From: VRUE01 sp963780815
GTDB taxonomy: Bacteria; Actinomycetota; Thermoleophilia; Solirubrobacterales; 70-9
DNA length: 64,000 nt
Direction of reading: 5' to 3'
Assembly: GCA_963780815.1 (NCBI GenBank)
Contig: CAWADG010000011.1
Coordinates: 62,001 to 126,000, forward strand
The notes beneath the pieces were generated by a model that was not told where the DNA came from, did no database searches, and saw only the letters and a program-made list of their open reading frames with translations. Position 1 is the first letter of the stretch. Each line of letters begins with the position of its first letter. Positions 50,413-59,279 of the stretch are shown piece by piece. Made by a program: the position numbers and the translations under genes.

Positions 50413-52073
50413 GTCGCGGCGGTCGTCTTTCTGCGGGCGCGCCGGCGCGGAAAGCGGCGGATCGCCCATTTGAAGGGGGAGCTGAGCCGCGGGGTACCGT
50501 ACTTGAGGCTCGGGTTGGAGTAGGGATCGGGGTCGATCAGCGGCCTCCAGCGCTCGATCAGCTTCTCCTTCTCCCAATCGGCGACCTCGGTCGAGCGGCT
50601 CGAGGACTCGAAGTGGTAGAGCAGCGTCCCCGGGTCGTAGACCACCCGCAGGCCGAGCGCGCGCAGCTTCAGGCAGTAGTCGATGTCGTTGTAGTTGACG
50701 GGGAAGTCGGCGCTGAGGCCGCCGACCCGCTCGAAGACCTCGCGCGGGGTCATCAGGCAGGCGCCCGTAACCGCCTGCAGGTCCTGGGCGACGAGGACGC
50801 TGTTCGAGTAGCCGCCGAACTCACGCGAGAAGCCGTGGTAGGGGTGGCCCGGCAGCCCCCCGTTCTCGAACAGGACGCCGACGTGCTGGAGGCGGCCGTC
50901 TTCGATGATCAGGCGGCCGCCGACGGCGCCGATCCCTGGATAGGAGGAATACATCACCATCCGCTCGATCCAGTCGGGGGCGATCACCTCGATGTCATCG
51001 TTGAGCAGCAGCAGGTGCTCGCCCGCGGCGACCGCCGCGCCGGCGTTGATCTTCTCCGAGAAGCTGAACGGCCGGTCGTAGGGAACGACCCGGAGCCGGT
51101 CGCCGGCGATCTCCCCGAGCTCCTCGACGACCTCGCTCGAGATCGGGGCGTCGGCGACGACGACGATCTCGAAATCCTCATAGGTCGAGGTCTCGACGAT
51201 GCTGCGGACGCAGTGGGTGACGAGGACGACATCCTCGAACCACACTTCGCGAGTGTTGCCCGCGGTCGGGATCACGATGCTGACCGGCGGCCGCCGCCCG
51301 AGCTCCGGGACCAGGTTGTAGACGCCGGGATGGTCGAGGTCGCGCTCGACCCGGGCCGGGAACCCAACCCGCTCGCAGTGGGCCTGGAGGGCCCGCGTCC
51401 CGGCTTCGAACGCCCACGGCTTGGCCGCTTCGCCGCCGCCGGCGGCCGAGGTCGCGAGCATCCGCCAGTGGTAGAGGATGCGCGGCACGTGGGCGACCCT
51501 CCGGGCCCGCTCGGTGACCCTGAGGATCAGGTCCCAGTCCTGAGACCCCTCGAACTCGGCGTCGAAGCCGCCGACCTCCTCGACCAGCGATCGGCGCAGG
51601 ACGCTGAGGTGGCAGGCGTACATCTGGGTCCGGAACCGCTCCGGCGACCAGTCGGGCTTGAAGAACGGGCCCGAGTGGTGCCCCGCCTCGTCGATCTTGT
51701 CTTCGTCGGTGTAGAGGTAGTCGACCTCGGGGTCGGCGCGGAGCGCCTCCTCGACCAGCTCGAGCGCGTCGGGGTGGAGCCGGTCGTCGTGGTCGAGGAG
51801 GACGACGAACTCGCCCGTTGCCATCGCCAGGGCGTCGTTGGAGGCGGCGACGATGCCGCCGTTCTGCTCGCGGCGGCTGACGCGGATGCGGCGGTCCCCG
51901 CGGGCGGCGTCCTCGACGATCGCGAGCACCTCCGTGTCGGCGGAGCAGTCGTCGACGACGCAGAGCTCCCAGTCCGCGAACCGCTGCCGGGTGACCGATC
52001 GCAGCATCGCCCGGAGGACGGCCGCCGGGGTTTCGAAGACCGGCGTGGCGATCGAGAAGCGGGGTGCGGACAA
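50409..52073 (-). CDS. Two-domain GT2 glycosyltransferase
   Basis: The 554-residue protein has two GT2 domains. The first (about 5-230) has SIATPVFETPAAVL, CVVDDCSAD and VVLLDHDDRLHPD; the second (about 265-500) has SIVIPTAGNTREVW, VVVADAPIS and LLLLNDDIEVIAPD. A basic tail (RRFPRRRARRK) ends it. Two-domain enzymes of this sort often build a disaccharide repeat. It sits between the small coiled-coil gene and the methyltransferase gene. Confidence 0.87.
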   Translation of the reverse strand: MSAPRFSIATPVFETPAAVLRAMLRSVTRQRFADWELCVVDDCSADTEVLAIVEDAARGDRRIRVSRREQNGGIVAASNDALAMATGEFVVLLDHDDRLHPDALELVEEALRADPEVDYLYTDEDKIDEAGHHSGPFFKPDWSPERFRTQMYACHLSVLRRSLVEEVGGFDAEFEGSQDWDLILRVTERARRVAHVPRILYHWRMLATSAAGGGEAAKPWAFEAGTRALQAHCERVGFPARVERDLDHPGVYNLVPELGRRPPVSIVIPTAGNTREVWFEDVVLVTHCVRSIVETSTYEDFEIVVVADAPISSEVVEELGEIAGDRLRVVPYDRPFSFSEKINAGAAVAAGEHLLLLNDDIEVIAPDWIERMVMYSSYPGIGAVGGRLIIEDGRLQHVGVLFENGGLPGHPYHGFSREFGGYSNSVLVAQDLQAVTGACLMTPREVFERVGGLSADFPVNYNDIDYCLKLRALGLRVVYDPGTLLYHFESSSRSTEVADWEKEKLIERWRPLIDPDPYSNPSLKYGTPRLSSPFKWAIRRFPRRRARRKTTAAT

Positions 52074-52077
52074 GCGC

Positions 52078-52311
52078 TCAGCCCTTGCCGCGAAGGCGCT
52101 GCGTGGCCCGGCGCGCGAGGAGGCCGGGCAGCTTCAGGTTGACCCTGCGGAGGAGGACGGTGAGTCGGGCCGAGTGGCCGGCGAGCTCCTCGAGCTGTCC
52201 CTTCGCGACGCCGAGCTCGGCGTCCTTGGCGACCAACAGCGCCCGCAGCCGCGCGACCTCAGCTTCGGCGGCCTCGAGCTCGCTGACGGCCTCGGGACCT
52301 GGCTCCGGCAT
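52078..52311 (-). CDS. Small coiled-coil protein
   Basis: The 77-residue product is one long helix with heptad leucines (EAEVARLRALLVAKDAELGV) and a basic tail. It lies 4 nt ahead of the two-domain GT2 gene. Short coiled coils next to chain-elongating enzymes can act as molecular rulers in ABC-exported O-antigens (as WbdD's coiled coil does). That role is speculative here. Confidence 0.6.
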   Translation of the reverse strand: MPEPGPEAVSELEAAEAEVARLRALLVAKDAELGVAKGQLEELAGHSARLTVLLRRVNLKLPGLLARRATQRLRGKG

Positions 52312-52352
52312 CGCCGCCGAGTCTACCCAGCGCCTCGATACGGTTCCCGACC

Positions 52353-54113
52353 TTGAGCACGAACGGGGAAATCCTCTGGATGCTGGCGCTACACCTCGCC
52401 CTGACCGGGGCGCCGGCCATCGCCGCGGCGCTGGTGGCGATGCGGCTCGGCGTCCGCGACGTCCCGGCCCTGCTCGCGATCGCGCTCGTCGCCTCGGGCG
52501 CCGCCGCCTTCCTCGCCTTCTGGGCCTACTTCGCCGACCCGACGATCGGCGAGGCCTGGAACTGGGTGCTGATCCTCGGCTCGGTCCAGGTCGCGTTCCT
52601 CGCCGCCTACCGCGGCAACCTCGACCGCGAGCTCCTGCGCCGGCTGCGGGTCCCGCTGCTGCTCTGGGTGCTCGGCTCGCTGTTCGTTGTCTACTTCGGG
52701 TTCCTCCACGGCGGCACCGAAAACGCGATCGGGATGTCCGGCTCGCGCTACGCCGGGGGCCTCCCCTCCGACAACGACATCCCCCGCTATTTCGCCGAAT
52801 GGTTCGCGGCCAAGGGCCATCACGGAACGCCGCCGGTCTACCCGCCCGACTGGCTGATGAGCGACCGGCCCCCGCTCCAGGTCGGCTACGTCCTCTCCCA
52901 GGAGTCGATCACCGTCGCCGACACGCAGACGCTGCACTACGAGATCCTCTGCGCCGTCGTCGAGCAGCTCTGGATCGTCGGCCTCTGGGCGCTGCTGCTC
53001 GCCGCCGGCGTCCGGCGGCTGACGATGGGGCTGGCGATGTTCGCGGCGCTCGCCAGCGACATCGTGATCCTCTACGGGTTCTACGTCTGGCCGAAGCTGA
53101 TCGCCGCGACCTTCCTGCTCGCGGCGCTCGCGCTCGTGATCTCGCCCCGCTGGGAGGAGTGGCGGCGGAACTGGCGGATGGGTGCCCTGCTGGGGGCGCT
53201 GCTGGCCCTCGCGATGCTCGCCCACGGCGCCAGCATCTACGGCGTGATCCCGCTCCTGATCGTCGCCGCCTTCCGCGGGATCCCCACCTGGCGCTGGCTC
53301 GGGGTCGCCGCCCTGGTCGGGGCGGTGATGATGGGCTCCTGGTCCGCGTACCAGCGCTACGACGACCCGCCTGGCAACCGGTTGATCAAGTGGCACCTTG
53401 CCGGCGTGACCGAAATCGACGAACGCGGCAGCCTCGAAGCGATCGTCGACAGCTATCGCGAAGCTGGGCTCGGCGGCGCCCTCGACAACAAGCTCAACAA
53501 CGTCGAAGACATCACCGGCCTGCACTACGACGAAGACGTCACCAACGTCGTCGACGGGATCGAGGAAGGCGACGCCCGCAAGGCGGTCGAATGGTTCCGG
53601 AACTACCGCTTCTTCGAGCTCCTGCCGCTGCTGGGGCTGCTCCTGATCGGCCCGATCGCGATGGCGATCCGCCGCCGCGGCCGCGAGGACGAGGCCGCCT
53701 GGCGCTTCGCGCTGACCGGCTTCGCCTACGTCGGCATCGGCTGCTTCTTCTGGGCGCTCCTCCAGTGGGGCACGCCCGGCGACTCGAGCGCGATCGTCCA
53801 CGCCGGCACCTCGGCGATCCCGCTGGTCGCCATCGCGGCCTGCGTCGCCGCGATGGCGTCGGTCTCGAGCCGGCTGGCGATCGCCGTCGTCGCGATCAAC
53901 TCCCTCCTGGTCCTCGCTGCGTATGCGCCCTCGCTGACGCCGCTGCCCGGGACGGCGTACTCGCCGATCGCGGCGATCCTCGCCGCGATCGGGCTGCTCG
54001 GCTACGGGCTGGTCGCGCTCGGCGAGGGGATCCCGCTGCCGCGCCGTGGCCCTCGGGCGCCCCCGAGCTCCGGCCCTACAGCTCCTCCGCTATCCGCGGC
54101 GCGTCGCGGTTGA
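52353..54113 (+). CDS. Multi-pass membrane protein, glycosyltransferase-like
   Basis: Start TTG 52353; 586 residues with about twelve helices. A large extracytoplasmic loop (about 115-195, HGGTENAIGMSGSRYAGGLP) and a second soluble loop (about 350-415) interrupt them. In the second loop I read eight GAA and one GAG for Glu, against mostly GAG elsewhere. I do not see a clean GT-C motif, so this could be a polymerase- or transferase-like protein of the locus. Its 3' end overlaps the exporter permease gene by 38 bp on the opposite strand. Confidence 0.65.
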   Translation: MSTNGEILWMLALHLALTGAPAIAAALVAMRLGVRDVPALLAIALVASGAAAFLAFWAYFADPTIGEAWNWVLILGSVQVAFLAAYRGNLDRELLRRLRVPLLLWVLGSLFVVYFGFLHGGTENAIGMSGSRYAGGLPSDNDIPRYFAEWFAAKGHHGTPPVYPPDWLMSDRPPLQVGYVLSQESITVADTQTLHYEILCAVVEQLWIVGLWALLLAAGVRRLTMGLAMFAALASDIVILYGFYVWPKLIAATFLLAALALVISPRWEEWRRNWRMGALLGALLALAMLAHGASIYGVIPLLIVAAFRGIPTWRWLGVAALVGAVMMGSWSAYQRYDDPPGNRLIKWHLAGVTEIDERGSLEAIVDSYREAGLGGALDNKLNNVEDITGLHYDEDVTNVVDGIEEGDARKAVEWFRNYRFFELLPLLGLLLIGPIAMAIRRRGREDEAAWRFALTGFAYVGIGCFFWALLQWGTPGDSSAIVHAGTSAIPLVAIAACVAAMASVSSRLAIAVVAINSLLVLAAYAPSLTPLPGTAYSPIAAILAAIGLLGYGLVALGEGIPLPRRGPRAPPSSGPTAPPLSAARRG

Positions 54114-54924
54114 AGATCCAGACTCCGAGCACGCAGAGGCCGACGAAGACAGCCGCCGCCGGCAGCAGGTGGACGGCGCCGCCGACGACGTCGGAGGCGG
54201 TCGGCGCGTTCGGGTCGATCACCCAGACCCGGACCTGCTCGAAGATCACCGCCAGCGGGTTGATGAAGAGGAGGTCCTTGTATTGGTCGGGGATGATTTT
54301 CACCGGGTAGAGCACCGGGGTCGCGTAGAAGAGGACCTGGGCGGCGACGGCCCAGATGATCGCGACGTCGCGGAACCGCACGTATAGGACCGAGAGCAGC
54401 ATGCTGGTCGCCGTCGTCAGCACGAACAGCGCCAGCAGCGCGACCGGGAACAGCAGCCAGGTCCAGGTCGGGTCGACTCCGTAGGCGAGGATGAAGGCGA
54501 AGACGACGATCAGGTTGAGGCAGAGGTTGAAGAGGCCGGTGAGGACGACGGTGGTCGGGATCACCAGCCGCGGGAACTGGGTCTTGCGGACGACTCCCTC
54601 CTGGGCGACGACCGAGGTGACCGAGTTCGTGGTCGCTTCCTGGAAGAAGGAGAAGAGGACGATCCCGAGCAGCAGCATCACCGGGTAGTTGGGGACGCCG
54701 CTGCCCACCCGGAAGATCTTGGTGAAGACGAACAGCAGGACCGCGAAGAGGAGCAGCGGGCGGACCAGGGACCAGAGGTAGCCGAGGACGGTGCCGAAGT
54801 AGGTGCGCCTGAATTCGGTCACCGACATCAGCCAGAGCAGCGCCCCGAAACGCCGCCAGCCGCCGCCGAGGGCGGAGGGTCCCCTGACCACCCGGAGCTG
54901 GGCCGCGCCGGCCTCGGCACTCAC
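54076..54924 (-). CDS. wzm: ABC-2 type polysaccharide exporter permease, Wzm-like
   Basis: The 282-residue protein has six transmembrane helices and the ABC-2 pattern of O-antigen/teichoic-acid exporters (FRRTYFGTVLGYLWSLVRPLL, FATPVLYP-like LFYATPVLYPVKIIP, NPLAVIFEQVRV). With the ATPase encoded just upstream (4-nt overlap) it exports a lipid-linked polysaccharide across the cytoplasmic membrane. Confidence 0.92.
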   Translation of the reverse strand: MSAEAGAAQLRVVRGPSALGGGWRRFGALLWLMSVTEFRRTYFGTVLGYLWSLVRPLLLFAVLLFVFTKIFRVGSGVPNYPVMLLLGIVLFSFFQEATTNSVTSVVAQEGVVRKTQFPRLVIPTTVVLTGLFNLCLNLIVVFAFILAYGVDPTWTWLLFPVALLALFVLTTATSMLLSVLYVRFRDVAIIWAVAAQVLFYATPVLYPVKIIPDQYKDLLFINPLAVIFEQVRVWVIDPNAPTASDVVGGAVHLLPAAAVFVGLCVLGVWIFNRDAPRIAEEL

Positions 54925-56207
54925 CCGGCCCCGCCCTCCTCGACCTCGACCTCGAACTCGTTCTCGATCGCGACCATCCCGCCCGATTGCTCCCTGCCGC
55001 CGAAGACGACGAAGTCGACGGCGTTGTGGACGTAGAGCGCGGTGCCCGCCCCCTTGCCGCCGCGGCTGACCCCGAGGTGGAGGAAATAGCGCCCCGCGAC
55101 CAGCGGGCTGTCCATCCTCGCCCTGACGGTGACCCGGCTCCCGGCCGGGACGATCTGGGGGCCCGGCGAGCTATCGAGCAGGGTCCCGAACTGGGAGATC
55201 CCGAGCCCGTCGACGTTCGCCAGCAGGAACCCGACGCTCGCCTGCGGCAGGTCGCTGAGGACGTCGAGCTCGACGCCGACCACCAGGCCCTCGCCCTGCT
55301 CGATCGCGGCGCCGCGCGCGCCCGAGGGGCTTTCGGTCCAGATCTCCCGCAGCCTGACCTCCTCGGTCTCGACCATCGTCTCGCCCCCGGCCGCGCCGCC
55401 GCTGCGCTCGAAGTTCAGCCGCAGGTACTGGTCGCCGACCTCGGTCGGGTCACCGATCATCCGCAGTTTGCCGTCGTCGATCAGCATCGCCCGGTCGCAG
55501 TAGGTCCGCACCGTGTCCATCGAGTGGGTGACGAGGACGATCGTCTTCCCCTTCGCTTTCATCTCGTGAAAGGCGTCGGCGCACTTCTGCTGGAAGGCGG
55601 CGTCGCCGACGGCGAGGACCTCGTCGATCAGCAGGACGTCGGCGTCGACCTCGAGCATCAGCGAGAAGGCGAGGCGGACGAGCATCCCCGAGGAGTAGTT
55701 CTTCAGCCGCAGGTCGACGAATTCCTCGAGCTCGGCGAACTCGATGATCGAGTCGAGGCGGCGCTTCGTCTCGGCTTTGGTCAGGCCCATCATCACACCG
55801 TTGAGGACGACGTTTTCGCGCGCCGTCAGCTCGGCGTTGAAGCCGACGCCGAGCTCGATGAAGGGCGCCAGCCGTCCTGCCATCCGGATCGTCCCGGCGT
55901 CGGCGCGGTAGATGCTGGCGAGGCACTTGAGCAGCGTGCTCTTGCCGGAGCCGTTGCGTCCGACGATCCCGAAGAACTCGCCCTGCCGGATGTCGAAGGA
56001 GACGTCGTCGAGGGCGCGGAGGACGCGGTAGTCGCGCGCCGCGAACGGGCGCACGACCCGCTCTTTGAGGGAGTCGACCCGGTGCGTGGGGATCTTGAAC
56101 GTCTTTTCCAGCCCGCGGGCCTCGATCGCGAGCGGCGCGTCGGGCCCGATCCTCGGCGGGCGCGCGGGGGTGGCGGTGTCGGTCGTTGTCGGGTCCTCGG
56201 CGTGCAT
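54921..56207 (-). CDS. wzt: ABC exporter ATPase with C-terminal glycan-recognition domain, Wzt-like
   Basis: The 428-residue protein has an ATPase domain (about 28-265) with Walker A GIVGRNGSGKST (K89), a TagH/Wzt-type signature YSSGMLVRLAFS and Walker B VLLIDEVLAVGD. An extra C-terminal domain (about 275-415) is beta-rich, like the carbohydrate-binding domain of Wzt that reads the capped end of the glycan. Its presence implies substrate-specific export coupled to chain capping, for which the methyltransferases nearby are candidates. Confidence 0.92.
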   Translation of the reverse strand: MHAEDPTTTDTATPARPPRIGPDAPLAIEARGLEKTFKIPTHRVDSLKERVVRPFAARDYRVLRALDDVSFDIRQGEFFGIVGRNGSGKSTLLKCLASIYRADAGTIRMAGRLAPFIELGVGFNAELTARENVVLNGVMMGLTKAETKRRLDSIIEFAELEEFVDLRLKNYSSGMLVRLAFSLMLEVDADVLLIDEVLAVGDAAFQQKCADAFHEMKAKGKTIVLVTHSMDTVRTYCDRAMLIDDGKLRMIGDPTEVGDQYLRLNFERSGGAAGGETMVETEEVRLREIWTESPSGARGAAIEQGEGLVVGVELDVLSDLPQASVGFLLANVDGLGISQFGTLLDSSPGPQIVPAGSRVTVRARMDSPLVAGRYFLHLGVSRGGKGAGTALYVHNAVDFVVFGGREQSGGMVAIENEFEVEVEEGGAG

Positions 56208-56321
56208 CGATCTGTCACGGCCAGCGTCACATCGAGGGTCGTCCCCCGAGGCTGTGGGGAATCTTGTCGCATCATCCGGCCGGGAGCGGGACGGGGGCGA
56301 CGCCCTGGGCGGCCACGGCGC

Positions 56322-57263
56322 TCACTCGTGGCGGCGGCGCCGGAGCCGCAGGGCCTCGCGGGCCGAGATCTGCAGCAGCGGCGCCCCGCCGGGGTCGCGG
56401 CGCTCGAGCCCCGCCGCGGCCCGCCACCCCTCGACCCTGCCGGCGACGCCGCGCCCGGTTCGGTCGAGCAGCAACTGGCCGGCGCAGAGCGCCCCCTCGC
56501 AGAACAGCGCCCGCAGCGCCCGCCCCGGGCTCGACATCACCCCGTAGCGGCGCAGCATGTAGGCGCGGCTCCATCCGGTGCGGGCGTACTTCGCGCCGCT
56601 GCCGGCGCCGAGGCTCGCCGAGTAGGCGTGGATCGCGCGCGCCCCGGCGGCGAGCCTGCAGCGTCCTCCCGCCGCCGCCATCCGCAGCGCCAGGTCGAGG
56701 TCCTCGTAGTAGAGGAAGATCCGCTCGTCGAAGCCGCCGACCGCGTCGAACGCGGTCCGCGCGTAGAGCGCCGCGCCCCCGGTCGGGCCGAGCGGGTCGG
56801 GAGCGGTCTCGGCGCTCGCCGCCGGCTCCCCGTGCAGGTAGTCGAAACCCATCAGGGTCTCGTCGGCGACGACCCCGGCGGAGTCGATCCGGCCGGGGTC
56901 CCGTTCCTGGAGGAGGACGCCGGCGACCGACTCCGCCCCGCCGGCCTGGGCGTCGAGCATCGCCTCGATCATCTTCGGCTCGCACTCGACGTCGTTGTTG
57001 AGGACGATCACCGGGTCCGCCGCCCGCCCTGCCACGGCGCGGTTGATCGCCGGCCCGAACCCGAGGTTCTCGTCCAGCTCCAGGACCGAGACCTCCTCGA
57101 ACCGCTCCCGCGCCAGCGCGACCGAGCGGTCGCTCGACCCGTTGTCGACGAGGACGACGTCGACCGGACGCGTCTGGCGGCGAAGGCTCTCGAGCGTGCG
57201 CGGCAGCAGCGCCTCGGCGTCGAGGCTGGGGATGAAGACGGTCGGTCTCGCGGCTTCAGCCAT
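56322..57263 (-). CDS. GT2 glycosyltransferase, rhamnosyltransferase-like
   Basis: The 313-residue protein has TVFIPSLDAEALLPRTLESL, DVVLVDNGSSDRS, PVIVLNNDVECEPKMIEAM and FFLYYEDLDLALR-like IFLYYEDLDLALRM. The ED motif is typical of WbbL-like rhamnosyl- and related transferases. Its start overlaps the upstream GT2 gene by 8 nt. Given the rml genes next door, dTDP-rhamnose is a reasonable donor. Confidence 0.86.
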   Translation of the reverse strand: MAEAARPTVFIPSLDAEALLPRTLESLRRQTRPVDVVLVDNGSSDRSVALARERFEEVSVLELDENLGFGPAINRAVAGRAADPVIVLNNDVECEPKMIEAMLDAQAGGAESVAGVLLQERDPGRIDSAGVVADETLMGFDYLHGEPAASAETAPDPLGPTGGAALYARTAFDAVGGFDERIFLYYEDLDLALRMAAAGGRCRLAAGARAIHAYSASLGAGSGAKYARTGWSRAYMLRRYGVMSSPGRALRALFCEGALCAGQLLLDRTGRGVAGRVEGWRAAAGLERRDPGGAPLLQISAREALRLRRRRHE

Positions 57264-58062
57264 GTCCCGAGATCCTGAACAGCGGCGCCGCGACCGGGGC
57301 GAGGCGGCGGTGGTGCTTCTCGATGTAGCGGCGCAGCGAGGGCTTCCTGATCGACTGCATCGTCGGCCTGTCGAGCTGGTTGAAGGAGCGCGCCGCAGCG
57401 TGCCCGACGCGGGCCGAGCCGACGAGCAGGTTCCGGAACCCGTCCTCGTCGAGGCGCTTGGCGAGGTCGATGTCCTCGTACCAGAGGAAGAAGCCGTCGT
57501 CGAACCCTCCCACCTGCTCCCAGGTCGCGCGCCGCATCAGGAAGCAGGCGCCGGAGGGCTGGCCCGCCTCCCTGACGACGCCGGGAGGCGGGCTCGGGAC
57601 CGGCCTGCGCAGGAACGAGCCGGCGAAGATCTGGCCCAGCAGAGCGACCCGTCCGGGCAGCTCGGCGTGGTAGACGTCGTCGTCGCCCTCGAGCGCCGGC
57701 CCGACCATCCCGGCTTGGGGGTCGGCGCGGGCGACGGCTACCAGCTCGGCAAGCGCCGATGGCTCGGCCCGGATGTCGGCGTTGCTGACGCAGACCATCT
57801 CCCCGCTTCCCCCGGCGAGCGCGCGGTTCGCGGCCCTCCCGTAGCCGAGGTTCGAGTCGGCGAGGTCGAGGGCGACGCCGTCGGGAAGCCCCTCCCGCAG
57901 CGCCCGGCGGTCTTCCGCGGCGGAGTCGTTGTCGACGATCGTCACCGCCGGCTCGACCCCGGTCGAGGCGAGGAACGCCCTGGCGGCTTCGAGCGCGGCG
58001 TCCGCCGTGTTCCAGTTGACGATCGCGACGTCGATTGCTGTGGCCGTGGCGCCGCCCGTCAT
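57256..58062 (-). CDS. GT2 glycosyltransferase, rhamnosyltransferase-like
   Basis: ATG at 58060-58062 gives 268 residues; a much longer frame upstream is antisense to rmlA. Motifs are VAIVNWNTADAALEA, VTIVDNDSAAEDR, VCVSNADIRAEPSAL, CFLMRRATWEQVGGFDD and FFLWYEDIDLAKR. It is divergent from rmlA with 27 bp between starts, so the two share a promoter region. Confidence 0.87.
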   Translation of the reverse strand: MTGGATATAIDVAIVNWNTADAALEAARAFLASTGVEPAVTIVDNDSAAEDRRALREGLPDGVALDLADSNLGYGRAANRALAGGSGEMVCVSNADIRAEPSALAELVAVARADPQAGMVGPALEGDDDVYHAELPGRVALLGQIFAGSFLRRPVPSPPPGVVREAGQPSGACFLMRRATWEQVGGFDDGFFLWYEDIDLAKRLDEDGFRNLLVGSARVGHAAARSFNQLDRPTMQSIRKPSLRRYIEKHHRRLAPVAAPLFRISGHG

Positions 58063-58089
58063 TCGCGACCGACGATAGCCTCCCGCAAC

Positions 58090-59166
58090 GTGAAGGACCT
58101 CAAGGGACTGATTCTCTCGGGCGGCGCGGGCACCCGGCTGCGGCCGATCACCCATACCTCGGCGAAGCAGCTCGTGCCGGTCGCCAACAAACCCGTGCTC
58201 TTCTACGGGATCGAGGCCCTGGTCGAGGCCGGAATCGAGGAGATCGGGATCATCATCGCCCCCGAGACCGGCGGCGAGATCCAGGAGGCGGCCGGTGACG
58301 GCTCGCGGTTCGGCGCCCGGATCACCTACATCCTCCAGGACGAGCCCGCGGGACTCGCCCACGCGGTGCTGACCGCGCGCGAGTTCCTCGGCGACTCGCC
58401 GTTCGTCATGTACCTCGGGGACAACCTCCTCGCCGACGGCCTCGGCAGCCTGGTCGAGACCTTCCGCTCCGAGGAGCCGGACGCACTGATCCTGCTCACG
58501 CCGGTCTCCGACCCCCAGTCCTACGGGGTCGCCGAGCTCAAGGGCGAGCGGGTGGTGAGACTGGTCGAGAAGCCGAAGGACCCGCCGTCGAACCTCGCGC
58601 TCGTCGGCGTCTACCTTTTCTCGCCCGCGATCTTCGCCGCCGCCGAAGCGCTCGAGCCCTCCTGGCGCGGCGAGCTCGAGATCACCGAGGCAATCCAGGG
58701 CCTGATCGACGACGGCCGCGAGGTCCGCTCCGAGGTCGTCACCGGCTGGTGGAAGGACACCGGCCAGCTCGCCGACATGCTCGAGGCCAACCGCCTCGTC
58801 CTCGAGGAGATCGAGGGCAGCATCGACGGGGACGTGGACGAGGACTCGCGGGTCGAGGGGCGGGTGGCGCTCGCCGAGGGCGCCTCGCTGCGCCGCTCCG
58901 TCGTCCGCGGCCCGGCCGTGATCGGCGCCGGGGCGAACATCGAGGACGCCTACATCGGCCCCTACACGTCGATCGGCGAGGACGTCCACATCCGGCGCTC
59001 CGAGGTCGAGCACTCGATTGTCCTCTCGGGTTCGGTGGTCGAGGACCTCGAGACGCGGATGGAGGCAAGCCTGCTCGGCCGCAACGTGAAGCTGACCCGG
59101 AGTGAGGGGATGCCGAAGACACTCCGCCTCCTGGTCGGCGACAACTGCGAGATCAAGCTCATCTGA
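58090..59166 (+). CDS. rmlA: Glucose-1-phosphate thymidylyltransferase, long form
   Basis: GTG 58090 gives 358 residues. Motifs are LKGLILSGGAGTRLRPITHT, KQLVPVANKPVLFYG, MYLGDNLLADGL and EKPKDPPSNLALVGVYLF. A C-terminal left-handed beta-helix (about 250-340, repeated V/I-G-x hexads) makes it the long RmlA-like type seen in archaea and actinobacteria. It makes dTDP-glucose, first step of dTDP-L-rhamnose synthesis. The rest of the pathway follows after a 113-bp gap. Confidence 0.93.
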   Translation: MKDLKGLILSGGAGTRLRPITHTSAKQLVPVANKPVLFYGIEALVEAGIEEIGIIIAPETGGEIQEAAGDGSRFGARITYILQDEPAGLAHAVLTAREFLGDSPFVMYLGDNLLADGLGSLVETFRSEEPDALILLTPVSDPQSYGVAELKGERVVRLVEKPKDPPSNLALVGVYLFSPAIFAAAEALEPSWRGELEITEAIQGLIDDGREVRSEVVTGWWKDTGQLADMLEANRLVLEEIEGSIDGDVDEDSRVEGRVALAEGASLRRSVVRGPAVIGAGANIEDAYIGPYTSIGEDVHIRRSEVEHSIVLSGSVVEDLETRMEASLLGRNVKLTRSEGMPKTLRLLVGDNCEIKLI

Positions 59167-59186
59167 TCCCCTCTGCACGCCTCGTC

Positions 59187-59220
59187 ATCAAGTTTCCCCC
59201 ATATGGGCGGTGAACTTGAT
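59187..59220. promoter_or_regulatory. Dyad-symmetric operator-like site ahead of rmlD
   Basis: ATCAAGTT (59187-59194) and AACTTGAT (59213-59220) form a perfect 8-bp inverted repeat around a second, almost concentric palindrome CCCATATGGG (59198-59207). This AT-containing site is the only such element in the rml region and lies 60 bp before the rmlD start. It fits an operator for a dimeric repressor or activator. It could also fold as a hairpin attenuating readthrough from rmlA. Confidence 0.6.
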
Positions 59221-59279
59221 GGGATTGAAGTTAGCCTGTCCGACTCATGCACCTTCTCGGGGCGATCGGAATCGAGTAG

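Noticed and set aside
54987..57278. 763-codon plus-strand frame opposite wzt and a GT2 gene
   Set aside because: It is a shadow frame. The minus-strand genes carry Walker and GT2 motifs.
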